NCBI RefSeq assembly: GCF_003991205.1
Contig: NZ_RXOZ01000032.1
Span: 62,001 to 126,000 of the forward strand
DNA: 64,000 nt
Source: Georgenia sp. SYP-B2076
GTDB lineage: Bacteria > Actinomycetota > Actinomycetes > Actinomycetales > Actinomycetaceae
Direction: 5' to 3'
The notes below the pieces were generated by a model. The model had not been told where the DNA came from, did no database searches, and saw nothing but the letters and a program-made list of their open reading frames with translations. Made by a program: the position numbers and the translations under genes. Below are positions 33,163-41,610 of the stretch, in pieces; positions within the stretch are counted from its first letter, which is position 1, and each line of letters begins with the position of its first letter.

Positions 33163-33846
33163 TCAGCCCCCGAGGCTCGCGATCGCCGACCCGTCGAGCT
33201 CGGCGAGCAGGTGGGCGACCGAGTCGTAGACGGCGACGGCGCCCGCGTCGCGCAGCTCGGCGGCGCTGATGCCGCCCGTGAGGACGCCGATGCAGGCCAC
33301 CCCCGCCCGCTGGCACGCCTCGACGTCCCACACGGCGTCGCCGAGGAACACCGCGCGCGCGGCCGGGACCCCGGCCTTCTCCAGGGCCACTCCGACGAGG
33401 TCCGGCTCCGGCTTGGCGTTCTCGACGTCCTCGGCGGCCGTGACCGCGTCCAGGAGGTCGTCGGCGTCGAGCGCCGCGCGGATGTGCTTGAGCTCGTCGG
33501 GCGGCGCGGAGGTGGACAGGACCACCTTCAGGCCCCGCTCACGCAGGGCGCGCAACAGCTCATGGACCTTGTCGAACCGGCGCAGCTGGTCCGTCGTCGA
33601 CGCGTAGAACGCGGAGTGCGCCTCGCTGGCCTGGTCGCCGAGCTCGTCCGCGCGCTCGCCCAGCAGCGCCGCGAGGAGCTTGTCGGAGCCCATCCCGATG
33701 CACCGGTGGATCCGCCAGGAGTCCACCGGTTGGCCGACCTGGTCGAAGGCTCGGGACCACGCCGAGACGTGCAGGTAGGAGGAGTCCACGAGGGTGCCGT
33801 CGGCGTCGAGGAGGACCGCGCCGGTCGTCCCGCTGCTGTTCGTCAT
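33163..33846 (-). CDS. HAD-superfamily phosphatase (phosphoglycolate-phosphatase-like)
   Basis: A 227-residue HAD hydrolase with all four motifs: DADGTLVD (nucleophile and acid), STSAPP (Thr/Ser of motif II), Lys in NAKPEPD, and GDAVWDVEA. A helical cap lies between motifs I and II (about 25-85), as in phosphoglycolate phosphatase and beta-phosphoglucomutase relatives. The substrate cannot be told. It ends 166 nt before the LanC-like gene on the same strand and probably is not part of that operon, because the gap holds promoter-like sequence. Confidence 0.88.
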   Translation of the reverse strand: MTNSSGTTGAVLLDADGTLVDSSYLHVSAWSRAFDQVGQPVDSWRIHRCIGMGSDKLLAALLGERADELGDQASEAHSAFYASTTDQLRRFDKVHELLRALRERGLKVVLSTSAPPDELKHIRAALDADDLLDAVTAAEDVENAKPEPDLVGVALEKAGVPAARAVFLGDAVWDVEACQRAGVACIGVLTGGISAAELRDAGAVAVYDSVAHLLAELDGSAIASLGG

Positions 33847-33905
33847 GGGTCAGTGCTACCCGCCACGGCGCCCGGGCGCACGGCGGGGCGGCGCAGCGCC
33901 CGCCG

Positions 33906-35375
33906 TCAGCTCCAGACGAGCGCCTGGGCCGGGTCCTCCAGCACGCGGGCGATGTCGGCGAGCACCTTCGACCCGAGCGCGCCGTCGACGAGCCGGTGGT
34001 CGAAGGACAGCGCGAGCTGGGTGACCCAGCGCGGCTTGATCTTGCCGTTGTGCACCCACGGGCGCTGCGTGATCGCGCCGAACGCGAGGATCGCGGACTC
34101 CCCCGGGTTCAGGATGGGCGTGCCGGTGTCGATGCCGAACACGCCGACGTTGGTGATGGTGATGGTGCCGTCGGCCATGTCCCGCGGCTGGGTCCTCCCG
34201 GCCCGCGCGGTGGCGGTGAGGGCGCTCAGCTCGCCGGCGAGCCCGTGGAGGCTCAGGCGGTGCGCGTCCTTGATGTTGGGCACCACGAGGCCCCGGGGCG
34301 TCGCGGCGGCGATGCCGACGTTGATGTAGTGCTTGTAGACGATCTCCTTGGCCTCGTCGTCCCAGGCCGCGTTGATCTCCGGGTTGCGCCGGGCCGCCAG
34401 GATCAGCGCCTTCACCGTGATGAGCAGCGGGGTGACCCGGACGTCCGCGAACTCGCGGTCCTCCTTGAGCCGCGCCACGAGCTTCATCGTCTTCGTGACG
34501 TCCACCGTGTGGAAGACGGTGACGTGCGGGGCGGTGAAGGCCGAGTGGACCATGGCCTCGGCGGTGCGCTTGCGCACCGACTTCGCGGGCACGCGGGTCT
34601 GGCGCCCGTCCGCGGAGACGGTCCCGCCGGCCAGCCAGGGCTCGTCGTCGCCGGGGTACGTGGCCAGGGCGCGGGGCTGGGCCTCCTCGTGCTGTGCCTG
34701 GACGTCCTCGCGGGTGATGATGCCGCCCGGGCCCGTGCCGGCGACGGCGGAGAGGTCGATCCCGAGGTCCTTGGCGAGCTTGCGCACGGGCGGCTTGGCC
34801 ATCACCCGCGCGCCGTGACGCTCGGGGTCCAGCGCGGTCCCGGCGACGGCGGACGCGCCGGCGTTGCCCACGGGCGCCGGTGCCGGTGCCGAGACGACCG
34901 GCGCGGGAGCCGGCACGGAGACGGGTGCGGACGCGAGCGCGGGGGCGGGCGCGGCGGCGGCCGGCGCGGGCGACGTCGGGCCCTTGCGCGGGCGCCGGGC
35001 CGACGAGCCGGCGCGCGTGCCGTAGCCGACCAGCACGGATCCCGAGCCCTCCGGCTCCCCCGCCGTCGCGGCCGGCTCGTCCGGGGACGCGGCCTCACCG
35101 GCGTCGCCGGCCGGGGCGGTCGCACCGCCGGGGTCGACGTCCACGACGATGATGGGCGTGCCGACGTCGACCGTCGCGCCCTCCTCCACGAGCAGCTGGT
35201 GGACGACCCCCGCGTAGGGGCTGGGCAGCTCGACGACGGACTTGGCGGTCTCGATCTCGCAGATCATCTGGTTGACGGCCACGGTCTCGCCCACCGCCAC
35301 CTGCCAGGCCACGAGGTCCGCCTCGGTGAGGCCCTCGCCCACGTCGGGAAGGCGGAACTGCTGGTAGCTCGGCAC
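33906..35375 (-). CDS. Branched-chain 2-oxoacid dehydrogenase E2 (dihydrolipoyl acyltransferase)
   Basis: A 489-residue E2. The N-terminal lipoyl domain (about 1-78) has the modified Lys in CEIETAKSVVELPSPYAG. An Ala/Pro-rich linker (about 80-175) follows, then the E1/E3-binding domain (about 180-225: AKPPVRKLAKDLGIDLSAVA). The catalytic domain (about 250-489) ends with the active site SFDHRLVDGALG. It transfers the acyl group to CoA in branched-chain amino-acid (or pyruvate) oxidation. It is last in the operon E1alpha-E1beta-E2; no E3 follows. A single lipoyl domain and the E1 types favour the branched-chain complex. Confidence 0.92.
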   Translation of the reverse strand: MPSYQQFRLPDVGEGLTEADLVAWQVAVGETVAVNQMICEIETAKSVVELPSPYAGVVHQLLVEEGATVDVGTPIIVVDVDPGGATAPAGDAGEAASPDEPAATAGEPEGSGSVLVGYGTRAGSSARRPRKGPTSPAPAAAAPAPALASAPVSVPAPAPVVSAPAPAPVGNAGASAVAGTALDPERHGARVMAKPPVRKLAKDLGIDLSAVAGTGPGGIITREDVQAQHEEAQPRALATYPGDDEPWLAGGTVSADGRQTRVPAKSVRKRTAEAMVHSAFTAPHVTVFHTVDVTKTMKLVARLKEDREFADVRVTPLLITVKALILAARRNPEINAAWDDEAKEIVYKHYINVGIAAATPRGLVVPNIKDAHRLSLHGLAGELSALTATARAGRTQPRDMADGTITITNVGVFGIDTGTPILNPGESAILAFGAITQRPWVHNGKIKPRWVTQLALSFDHRLVDGALGSKVLADIARVLEDPAQALVWS

Positions 35376-35425
35376 GGTGGGGCTCCTTGTGTTCGCGGGT
35401 GGTGCTCGGGTGGTGCGGGGTAGGC

Positions 35426-36424
35426 CTAGTAGGCCATGGCCCGGTCGACGGCGTCGAGCACGCGGTCCAGGTTCGGCAGGTACTCCTCCTCGTGCGTGTT
35501 CGCCGGGTAGGGGGTGTGGAACCCGCCGACCCGGAGCACGGGCGCCTCGAGGGAGTAGAAGCAGCGTTCGGTGATGCGGGCCGCGATCTCCGCGCCGGGC
35601 CCGAAGAAGGTGGACGCCTCGTGGGCGACGATGAGGCGGCCCGTGCGCTCCACGGAGGCGGCCACGGCGTCGAAGTCGATCGGCGAGACCGAGCGCAGGT
35701 CGATGACCTCGACGCTCTTGCCCTCGGCCGCCACGGCGTCCGCGGCGGCCAGCAGGGTCTTCACCGTGGGGCCGTACCCGGCGAGCGTGACGTCGGTGCC
35801 GGCGCGCACGGTCCGCGCGGCGTGCAGGCCGGTGGTCACGCCGGTCGCGCCGAGGTCCACCTCCGCCTCCAGGTCGACCTCGCCCTTCTCCCAGTAGCGG
35901 GCCTTGGGCTCGAAGAAGAGCACCGGGTCGGGCGAGGCGATGGCCTGCTGGATCATCGAGTAGCCGTCGGCAGCGGTGGCAGGGGCCACGACGCGCAGGC
36001 CCGGGGTGTGCGCGAACAGGGACTCGGGCGACTCGCTGTGGTGCTCGATGGCGCCGATGTGCCCGCCGAACGGCACGCGGATGACGACCGGCATCGACAG
36101 GTCACCCTGGGAGCGGTACGTCAGCTTCGCCAGCTGCGTGGTGATCTGGTCGAATCCGGGGAAGATGAACCCGTCGAACTGGATCTCGCACACCGGCCGG
36201 TACCCGGCCATCGCCAGGCCGACGGCGGTGCCCACGATCCCGGACTCCGCCAGCGGGGTGTCGACCACGCGCTGGCTCCCGAAGTCCTTGTGGAGACCGT
36301 CGGTGACGCGGAAGACGCCGCCGAGCGGCCCGATGTCCTCGCCCATGAGGAGGACCTTGGGGTCGCGCTCCATGGCGCGGCGCAGCCCGGCGTTGATGGC
36401 GCGGGCCAGGGGCATGGCGGTCAT
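35426..36424 (-). CDS. Branched-chain 2-oxoacid dehydrogenase E1 beta
   Basis: A 332-residue transketolase-like E1 beta subunit: RDPKVLLMGEDIGPLGGVFR, the segment DTPLAESGIVGTAVGLAMAG, the ion/ThDP region RVPFGGHIGAIEHHSESPES, and the C-terminal domain GTDVTLAGYGPTVKTLL. It pairs with E1 alpha to form the thiamine-dependent decarboxylase of the complex. ATG 36424 overlaps the E1 alpha stop as ATGA, so the subunits are made in equal amounts. The E2 gene follows after 50 nt. Confidence 0.93.
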   Translation of the reverse strand: MTAMPLARAINAGLRRAMERDPKVLLMGEDIGPLGGVFRVTDGLHKDFGSQRVVDTPLAESGIVGTAVGLAMAGYRPVCEIQFDGFIFPGFDQITTQLAKLTYRSQGDLSMPVVIRVPFGGHIGAIEHHSESPESLFAHTPGLRVVAPATAADGYSMIQQAIASPDPVLFFEPKARYWEKGEVDLEAEVDLGATGVTTGLHAARTVRAGTDVTLAGYGPTVKTLLAAADAVAAEGKSVEVIDLRSVSPIDFDAVAASVERTGRLIVAHEASTFFGPGAEIAARITERCFYSLEAPVLRVGGFHTPYPANTHEEEYLPNLDRVLDAVDRAMAY

Positions 36425-37635
36425 CGGGCCACCTCCTCGCGCGCGGCGCCCCGGGTGTCGGCGGGCGCTCCGGCGCCAGGGTCGGGATCGTCGTGGGCGC
36501 CGGGTCCGGCGTCGGCGAAGCCCGCCTCGTACGCGGCGAGCGCCGCGCGCTCCTCCTCCACCAGCGGGTGCGCCGCCGTGTAGACGTGGTCGAACATCTC
36601 CGTGTGCGGGCCGCCGGTGAGCGCGCGGCAGAAGGCGCGGGTGCCGTCCCGCCGGGTGGCGGCCTCGTCGTCGAGCGCGGCGAAGAACGCCTCGTCCGCG
36701 AGCCGCTCGTCCTCGAGGTAGCGGCGCAGGCGGGTGATCGGGTCCTTGGCGCGCCAGCTCTCCTCCTCCGCGCCCGCGCGGTAGCGCGTCGGGTCGTCGG
36801 AGGTGGTGTGCGCACCCATGCGGTAGGTCACGGCCTCGATGAAGGTCGGTCCGCCGCCGGACCGGGCCCGCTCGAGGGCGGCGCGGGTCACGGCGTAGCA
36901 GGCGAGGGCGTCGTTGCCGTCCACGCGCACGGACGGGATGCCGAAGCCGGCGCCGCGGTGCACCAGCGGGACCGGGCTCTGGGTGGTCGTGGGCACGGAG
37001 ATCGCCCACTGGTTGTTCTGGCAGAAGAAGACCACCGGGGCGTTGTTCGAGGCGGCGAAGATCATGGCCTCGTTGACGTCGCCCTGGGAGGTCGAGCCGT
37101 CCCCGAAGTACGCCACGACGGCGCGGTCGCGGGCGTCGTCCCCGGTGCCGACGTCGCCGTCGCGCTGGACGCCCATGGCGTACCCGACGGCGTGCAGCGC
37201 GTGGGCGCCGACCACGAACGTGTACAGGTGGAAGTTGTGGGCCGCGGGGTCCCACCCGCCGTGGCGCACGCCGCGGAAGACGGGCAGCAGCAGGTTCGGG
37301 TCCAGCCCGCGCACCACGGCCACGCCGTGCTCGCGGTAGGACGGGAAGACGAAGTCCCGGCCGGCCAGGGCGTGGGCCGAGCCGACCTGCGCCCCCTCCT
37401 GGCCCAGGCTCTGCGCCCACAGGCCCAGCTCGCCCTGGCGCTGCAGCGCGGTGGCCTCGTCGTCGAAGGCCCGCGTGAGAACCATGTCACGGTAGATGGC
37501 GCGCAGGGCCTCGGCGTCCAGCTGGGCGGCGATCGGGCCGTACAGGGGGTCCTCGTGCCGGTGGCCCGCGGGGTCGAGGAGCTGGACCATCTCATCGGGT
37601 CGGGTCTGGGGAACGACGGTGGACTCGAGCTGCAT
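36421..37635 (-). CDS. Branched-chain 2-oxoacid dehydrogenase E1 alpha
   Basis: A 404-residue E1 alpha subunit. The ThDP-binding motif is YFGDGSTSQGDVNEAMIFAA followed by NNQ. The phosphorylation-loop-like YRMGAHTTSDDPTRY is typical of 2-oxoisovalerate dehydrogenase. The N-terminus (RAFDDEATALQRQGELG) also fits that group. It decarboxylates branched 2-oxoacids and passes the acyl group to E2. It heads the operon. Palindromes in its 5' region (37761-37796) suggest regulation by a dimeric repressor. An Asp/Gly/Pro-rich C-terminal tail (about 30 residues) is unusual. Confidence 0.92.
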   Translation of the reverse strand: MQLESTVVPQTRPDEMVQLLDPAGHRHEDPLYGPIAAQLDAEALRAIYRDMVLTRAFDDEATALQRQGELGLWAQSLGQEGAQVGSAHALAGRDFVFPSYREHGVAVVRGLDPNLLLPVFRGVRHGGWDPAAHNFHLYTFVVGAHALHAVGYAMGVQRDGDVGTGDDARDRAVVAYFGDGSTSQGDVNEAMIFAASNNAPVVFFCQNNQWAISVPTTTQSPVPLVHRGAGFGIPSVRVDGNDALACYAVTRAALERARSGGGPTFIEAVTYRMGAHTTSDDPTRYRAGAEEESWRAKDPITRLRRYLEDERLADEAFFAALDDEAATRRDGTRAFCRALTGGPHTEMFDHVYTAAHPLVEEERAALAAYEAGFADAGPGAHDDPDPGAGAPADTRGAAREEVAR

Positions 37636-37760
37636 GGAGCGGTACCTCCTCGGCGACGGCGCCCCGGGAGGACGCGTGATGCTCCTGCCGCGCCGGTCGC
37701 CGGTAGGCGACGGCGCGGCAGGAGAGCGAGCGGCCCCTCAGGGTGGCGACGAGCCGCTAA

Positions 37761-37796
37761 CCTACGCCAGCGTAGGCTACGCAACCGTAAGTTGCG
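37761..37796. promoter_or_regulatory. Two palindromes upstream of the 2-oxoacid dehydrogenase operon
   Basis: CCTACGC-CA-GCGTAGG (37761-37776) is a perfect 16-bp palindrome. CGCAAC-CGTAA-GTTGCG (37780-37796) is a perfect inverted repeat right next to it. Both lie about 125-160 nt before the E1 alpha start, in the most AT-rich part of that intergenic region, where the promoter should be (minus-strand TAGGTT at 37759-37764 is a possible -10). They look like sites for a TetR- or AsnC-type regulator; none is encoded nearby. Confidence 0.55.
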
Positions 37797-37912
37797 CGTG
37801 TGGACATCTCACAAAAATACGGCGGGTTCACTGGCGGCCTCGCACGATCGTGGTGGGAGACCACAGCGCCGCGCCCATCGGGCGCGGGCAAGGCCGTCAG
37901 CGACTTACATGG

Positions 37913-39016
37913 TCAGGCGCGGGCGAGCGTCCGCTGGGCGCCCTTGACCCATTCCCCGGCCAGCGCCAGGAACAGGTCGTTGCCCTCCCGCTCCCCGACG
38001 GTGACGCGCACGCCGTCGCCGGCGAAGGCCCGCACGAGCACCCCGCCAGCCCGCGCCCGGGCGGCAAAGGCGGCGGCGTCGCGGCCCAGGTCGAGCCAGA
38101 CGAAGTTGCCCTGGGGGTCCGGGATCGTCCAGCCCTGCTCGGCCAGCGCCCCGGCGACCCGGTCCCGCTCGCGGACCACCTCGGCGACGCGCGCGCGGAC
38201 CTGGTCCTCGACGCGCAGCGAGGCGAGGGCGGCGGCCATGCCGAGCGAGTTCACCCCGAAGGGGGTGGACGTCGCGCGGAAGCCGGCGGTGAGGCGGCGG
38301 CGGGCCAGGGCGAAGCCGACCCGCAGCCCGGCGAGCCCGTACGCCTTGGAGAAGGTGCGCAGCACCACGAGGTTCTTGTTCTCGGCGAGCAGGGCCGGAC
38401 CGTCCGTCGCGTCGGGGAGGGTGGCGAAGTCGATGTAGGCCTCGTCGAGGATCACGAGCACCGAGCGCGGGAGGGACGCGAGGAGCTCGCGCACCTCCGT
38501 CTGCGTCAGCGCCGGACCGGTGGGGTTGTTCGGGCTGCACAGGATGACGGCGCGGGTGCGGTCGGTGACGGCGGCGGCCATGGCCGCGAGGTCGTGGCCG
38601 CCGGCGGCGTCGACGGGCACGAGCACGGGGCGGGCCCCGGCCACCTGCACGGCGATCGGGTAGGCCTCGAAGGAGCGCCACGCCATGACGACCTCGTCGC
38701 CGGGCTCGCACACCGCCGCCAGGACGTGGGCGAGGACCGCGACCGAGCCGTTGCCCACGGTCACGCGCTCGGCGCCGACGCCGTACTTCTCCCCCAGCGC
38801 CTCGGTCAGGTCGGTCGCGTACATGTCGGGGTAGCGGTTCAGGTCCGCGCCGGCGTCGACCATCGCCGCCGAGACGGCGGGCAGCGGCGGGTAGGCGATC
38901 TCGTTGCTCGAGAGCTTGAACACCTGGAGCCCGGCGGTCGCCCGCTCGCCCGGCACGTAGGCGGGCAGGCTCTCGACGTCGGGGCGCAACCGGACCGAGG
39001 AACTCTTGGAGGCCAT
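37913..39016 (-). CDS. HisC-type aminotransferase (histidinol-phosphate / aromatic aminotransferase)
   Basis: A 367-residue class I/II PLP aminotransferase. It starts RPDVESLPAYVPG, as HisC-family members do, with SPNNPTGPALTQ, ILDEAYIDFA and the PLP-lysine motif RTFSKAYGLAGLRVG. In actinobacteria a second HisC-like gene outside the his operon is usually the aromatic aminotransferase Pat (phenylpyruvate). As no his genes are near, Pat is likely, but HisC cannot be excluded. CATCCT (39023-39028) is 6 nt before ATG 39016, so the transcript is probably leaderless. It is divergent from the PF04020 gene. Confidence 0.86.
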   Translation of the reverse strand: MASKSSSVRLRPDVESLPAYVPGERATAGLQVFKLSSNEIAYPPLPAVSAAMVDAGADLNRYPDMYATDLTEALGEKYGVGAERVTVGNGSVAVLAHVLAAVCEPGDEVVMAWRSFEAYPIAVQVAGARPVLVPVDAAGGHDLAAMAAAVTDRTRAVILCSPNNPTGPALTQTEVRELLASLPRSVLVILDEAYIDFATLPDATDGPALLAENKNLVVLRTFSKAYGLAGLRVGFALARRRLTAGFRATSTPFGVNSLGMAAALASLRVEDQVRARVAEVVRERDRVAGALAEQGWTIPDPQGNFVWLDLGRDAAAFAARARAGGVLVRAFAGDGVRVTVGEREGNDLFLALAGEWVKGAQRTLARA

Positions 39017-39107
39017 GCACCAAGGATGCACCCACCACCGGCCGGCGCCCGAACCGCGCCTTGCCGGACTGCGCCTACCACCGGGGCGCGGGTGGCAGGA
39101 TCGGGCC

Positions 39108-39485
39108 ATGCGGTTCCTGGTGAGGTTCCTGGTCAACGCCCTGGCGATCTGGCTGTGCACGCTGCTGGTCACCGGCATCACGGTGCCGCCGGCCACCACC
39201 ACGGCCATGCGCCTGGTGGACCTGGCCGTCGTCGCGCTCGTCTTCACGCTCGTGAACAGCCTCGTCCGCCCGATCGTGAACCTGCTCTCCCTGCCGCTCT
39301 ACATCCTCACGCTGGGGCTGTTCTGGTTCGTCGTCAACGCCCTGATGCTGCTGCTCACCGGCTGGATCGCCAGGCTGACCGGCTTCGGCCTGTACGTCGA
39401 CGGCTTCTGGACCGCGGTGATCGGCGGCCTGATCATCGCCGTCATCAGCTGGGTCCTCCACCTCCTGATCCCCGGCAAGCGCTAG
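39108..39485 (+). CDS. PF04020-type small membrane protein ('phage holin family IV')
   Basis: A 125-residue protein of four spans with the conserved signature TLVNSLVRPIVNLLSLPLYI followed by TLGLFWFVVNALMLLLTGW. Although the family carries a holin label, it is a common chromosomal membrane protein (YvlD-like) unrelated to lysis modules, and there are no phage genes here. In Bacillus, YvlD relatives respond to envelope stress. CAGGAT (39096-39101) is 6 nt before ATG 39108, suggesting leaderless transcription. Confidence 0.88.
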   Translation: MRFLVRFLVNALAIWLCTLLVTGITVPPATTTAMRLVDLAVVALVFTLVNSLVRPIVNLLSLPLYILTLGLFWFVVNALMLLLTGWIARLTGFGLYVDGFWTAVIGGLIIAVISWVLHLLIPGKR

Positions 39486-39501
39486 GGCGCCGGGCGGGTG
39501 G

Positions 39502-41121
39502 TCACCTCGTCCGGCGGATCTCGAACAGCAGGGAGTCGGTGCGCGCGCCGGGCGCCGTGGTGCCCATGGCGCGGGCGTTGAGCGCCAGCCAGGAGCGGAC
39601 GGCGTCGTCCTCGATGTCGGGCAGGAGGTCCGCGGCCGCGACGTAGCCGGGCAGGTGGTGGGCGTCGCCCAGGTGGGGTGGCCGCTCCGGGGCCACCGCG
39701 ACGGTGACGTGGCCCGGTGCCGGGACGTTGGGATTCCCGTCCAGGCCGACCGTGGGGTCGTTGACGTCCTCGAGGCTGAGCACAGCGACCGAGGCCGGGA
39801 GCTCGATCGCGCCGATGGGGCTGCCCGCCGTCAGCACGGTGGTCACGTGGAAGTGGGCGGCGAAGACGGGGTCGGCCACCAGCCGGGCGGCGACGATCCC
39901 GCCCTGGCTGTGCACGGCCATGGCCACCGGCTCTCGAGGCGCGATGCCGGCCTGGCGCATCGCGGTGGCCACCCCCGTCTCCATGTCGCTGACCACCCCG
40001 CCCATGGCCAGCAGGTTGGTCTCGTTGTCCATGGGGTTGACGCCGCCACCCGACTCCTCCTGGGTGCCGGGGACGACGACGGTCCAGTGCCGCCGCCCCT
40101 CGGGGGTGGTGGTGCGCAGGATCTCGACGACACCGGTGCCGGAGATCGCGACGTGCCGCTCGAGGGCGGCGATGCGTCCGAGCGCCTGCGCCGCCGTGGT
40201 GGGCGGGGCGGTCAAGGGGCGCGGAAAGGTCGTCGGGACGGCACCGGCCCTGGGTGGTGGAGCGGCGCCGCGCGGGGGCCGGCCGCCGCGTGGACCCGGC
40301 ACGCCGCGGGGGCCGGGCACGCCGGCGGGCGAGGGCGCAGCGGCGGGCCCTGGCGGAGCACCCGGCGCGCGCACGGGGATGACCGCGAGACCGGGGAGCC
40401 GGCGTCCGCCGCGGGCGACCAGGCTGGCGGTGCCCAGGATCGAGGACACGCCCAGCGCGGCTCGTTCCACGGACGTCTTGTCGCGGATGTCGACCCACTG
40501 CCCGCCGACCAGCATGCCGCCCACGAGCGACTCCGGCTTGAGGTACTGGAGGTCCGGGGCGAGCGCCGCGACGTGCTCCTGCATGACGATGGCACGCGGA
40601 ACACGGGGATCCGCGAGGCTCGCGGCCGCAGTGGAGACGTGCCCGGCGACGTTCAGGACGTCCAGCGCCCCCACCGCCGCCCGGAGGGGGCCCGGGGCGA
40701 GGTAGACGAGGAAGCGCCACAGCGGCGGACGGAAGCCCCGGACGGCACGCCGCTCCGCCTCGTCGTACCACTGGCGCTGGATCTCCAGGTCGGCGGCGAG
40801 GCTGCGGAGCCGGCCCGGGAGCGTCATCAGGCTCTGGCCCAGGTACAGCGCGGCGTTGAGCCGGTCCGTGAGCGGGGTGAACGAGGGGATGAGCGGGTAG
40901 GCGTACTCGAGGACGTGCCCGCCCGCGGCGCGCGTGTGCCGGGTGGCAGTCTCGACGAGGGTGGCGGCCTCCTCCAGGCGGGCGCCGAGCGCCGCGAGCT
41001 CGGCGGTGTCCACCCGCGTCGGCGACGAGCCGCCGGTGACCATCACGCGCGTGGTCCACGGCCGCGGCGCCGGCGCGGCCCACTCCGGTGCGCCGTCGAC
41101 GGCCCCGGTCCCCGGGCTCAT
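39502..41121 (-). CDS. Alpha/beta hydrolase with helical WXG-like N-terminal half
   Basis: A 539-residue two-part protein. Residues about 30-190 are helical (DTAELAALGARLEEAATLVE; RQWYDEAERRAVRGF) with a hydrophobic stretch (FLVYLAPGPLRAAVGAL). Residues about 265-325 are a Pro/Ala/Gly/Arg-rich linker. Residues about 345-539 are a lipase-like alpha/beta hydrolase: oxyanion strand WTVVVPGTQEESGG, nucleophile Ser405 in VHSQGGIVA, likely acid near Asp452-455 and base His488/489. No signal peptide. Translation is coupled (ATGA) to the WXG-like gene before it. This pairing suggests a type VII-secreted enzyme, but no ESX genes are in the window. Substrate unknown. Confidence 0.68.
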   Translation of the reverse strand: MSPGTGAVDGAPEWAAPAPRPWTTRVMVTGGSSPTRVDTAELAALGARLEEAATLVETATRHTRAAGGHVLEYAYPLIPSFTPLTDRLNAALYLGQSLMTLPGRLRSLAADLEIQRQWYDEAERRAVRGFRPPLWRFLVYLAPGPLRAAVGALDVLNVAGHVSTAAASLADPRVPRAIVMQEHVAALAPDLQYLKPESLVGGMLVGGQWVDIRDKTSVERAALGVSSILGTASLVARGGRRLPGLAVIPVRAPGAPPGPAAAPSPAGVPGPRGVPGPRGGRPPRGAAPPPRAGAVPTTFPRPLTAPPTTAAQALGRIAALERHVAISGTGVVEILRTTTPEGRRHWTVVVPGTQEESGGGVNPMDNETNLLAMGGVVSDMETGVATAMRQAGIAPREPVAMAVHSQGGIVAARLVADPVFAAHFHVTTVLTAGSPIGAIELPASVAVLSLEDVNDPTVGLDGNPNVPAPGHVTVAVAPERPPHLGDAHHLPGYVAAADLLPDIEDDAVRSWLALNARAMGTTAPGARTDSLLFEIRRTR

Positions 41122-41435
41122 CCGCCGGCCGCCGCGGCGGCGCCACCGCCGAGCGCGAGGTAGGCGCCGCCGCCGGCGCGGAGCAGCTCGCGCTCCCGGT
41201 CCGCGACGGCGACCGCCCGGTCCAGGGCGCGCAGCTCGCGCGCCACCTGCTGCGCGTGGTGGAGGAGGGCGGCGACGGCGTCCGCGTAGGCCGCCGCGCC
41301 GGAGCCGCCCCAGCCGCTGGGGAAGCAGGCCTGCATCTGCGCCCGTGCGAGGGCGAGGGCGCCCAGGGCGGCATGCACGTCCGCCCGCATCGCGGAGGCG
41401 TCGGAGCCGGCCGGGTCCACGGGGTCCTGGCTCAT
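41118..41435 (-). CDS. WXG100-like small helical protein
   Basis: A 105-residue protein predicted to be a helical hairpin. A first helix (MRADVHAALGALALARAQMQ) is followed by a turn SGWGGSGAAAY that contains the WxG motif, then a second helix (AVAALLHHAQQVARELRALD). The length and the Trp-x-Gly turn match WXG100/EsxA-like type VII secretion substrates or chaperones. The tail is Gly/Ala-rich and lacks a clear YxxxD/E signal. ATG 41435 is preceded by AGGAGG-like CAGGAGG. It directly precedes and overlaps the hydrolase gene. Confidence 0.6.
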   Translation of the reverse strand: MSQDPVDPAGSDASAMRADVHAALGALALARAQMQACFPSGWGGSGAAAYADAVAALLHHAQQVARELRALDRAVAVADRERELLRAGGGAYLALGGGAAAAAGG

Positions 41436-41610
41436 GGCATCCTCCTGGTGCGCACGCGGGTGTGACCCGCGCCCGTCGCACGGCGACGGCGGGCCGGCCC
41501 TGTCGGTGGCCGGCACGGAAACGCTAGGCCGGCGGGCGCGCCCGCCGGCCCGGCGCGGGTGGGCGCCTGTGGGACCGGTGGCGTCAGCGGCGCCTGTGGA
41601 TGATGGGCGC

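Noticed and set aside
28341-33846. A complete lanthipeptide or daptide biosynthesis cluster
   Set aside because: LanC-like and methyltransferase genes are present, but there is no kinase, lyase, dehydratase, dehydrogenase/aminotransferase set, protease or ABC exporter, and no precursor with a typical lanthipeptide leader. The 47-residue peptide carries an ordinary signal sequence instead.
39108-39485. A prophage holin
   Set aside because: The PF04020 label is historical. No endolysin, integrase, capsid or terminase genes are nearby, and the protein is a common chromosomal membrane protein.
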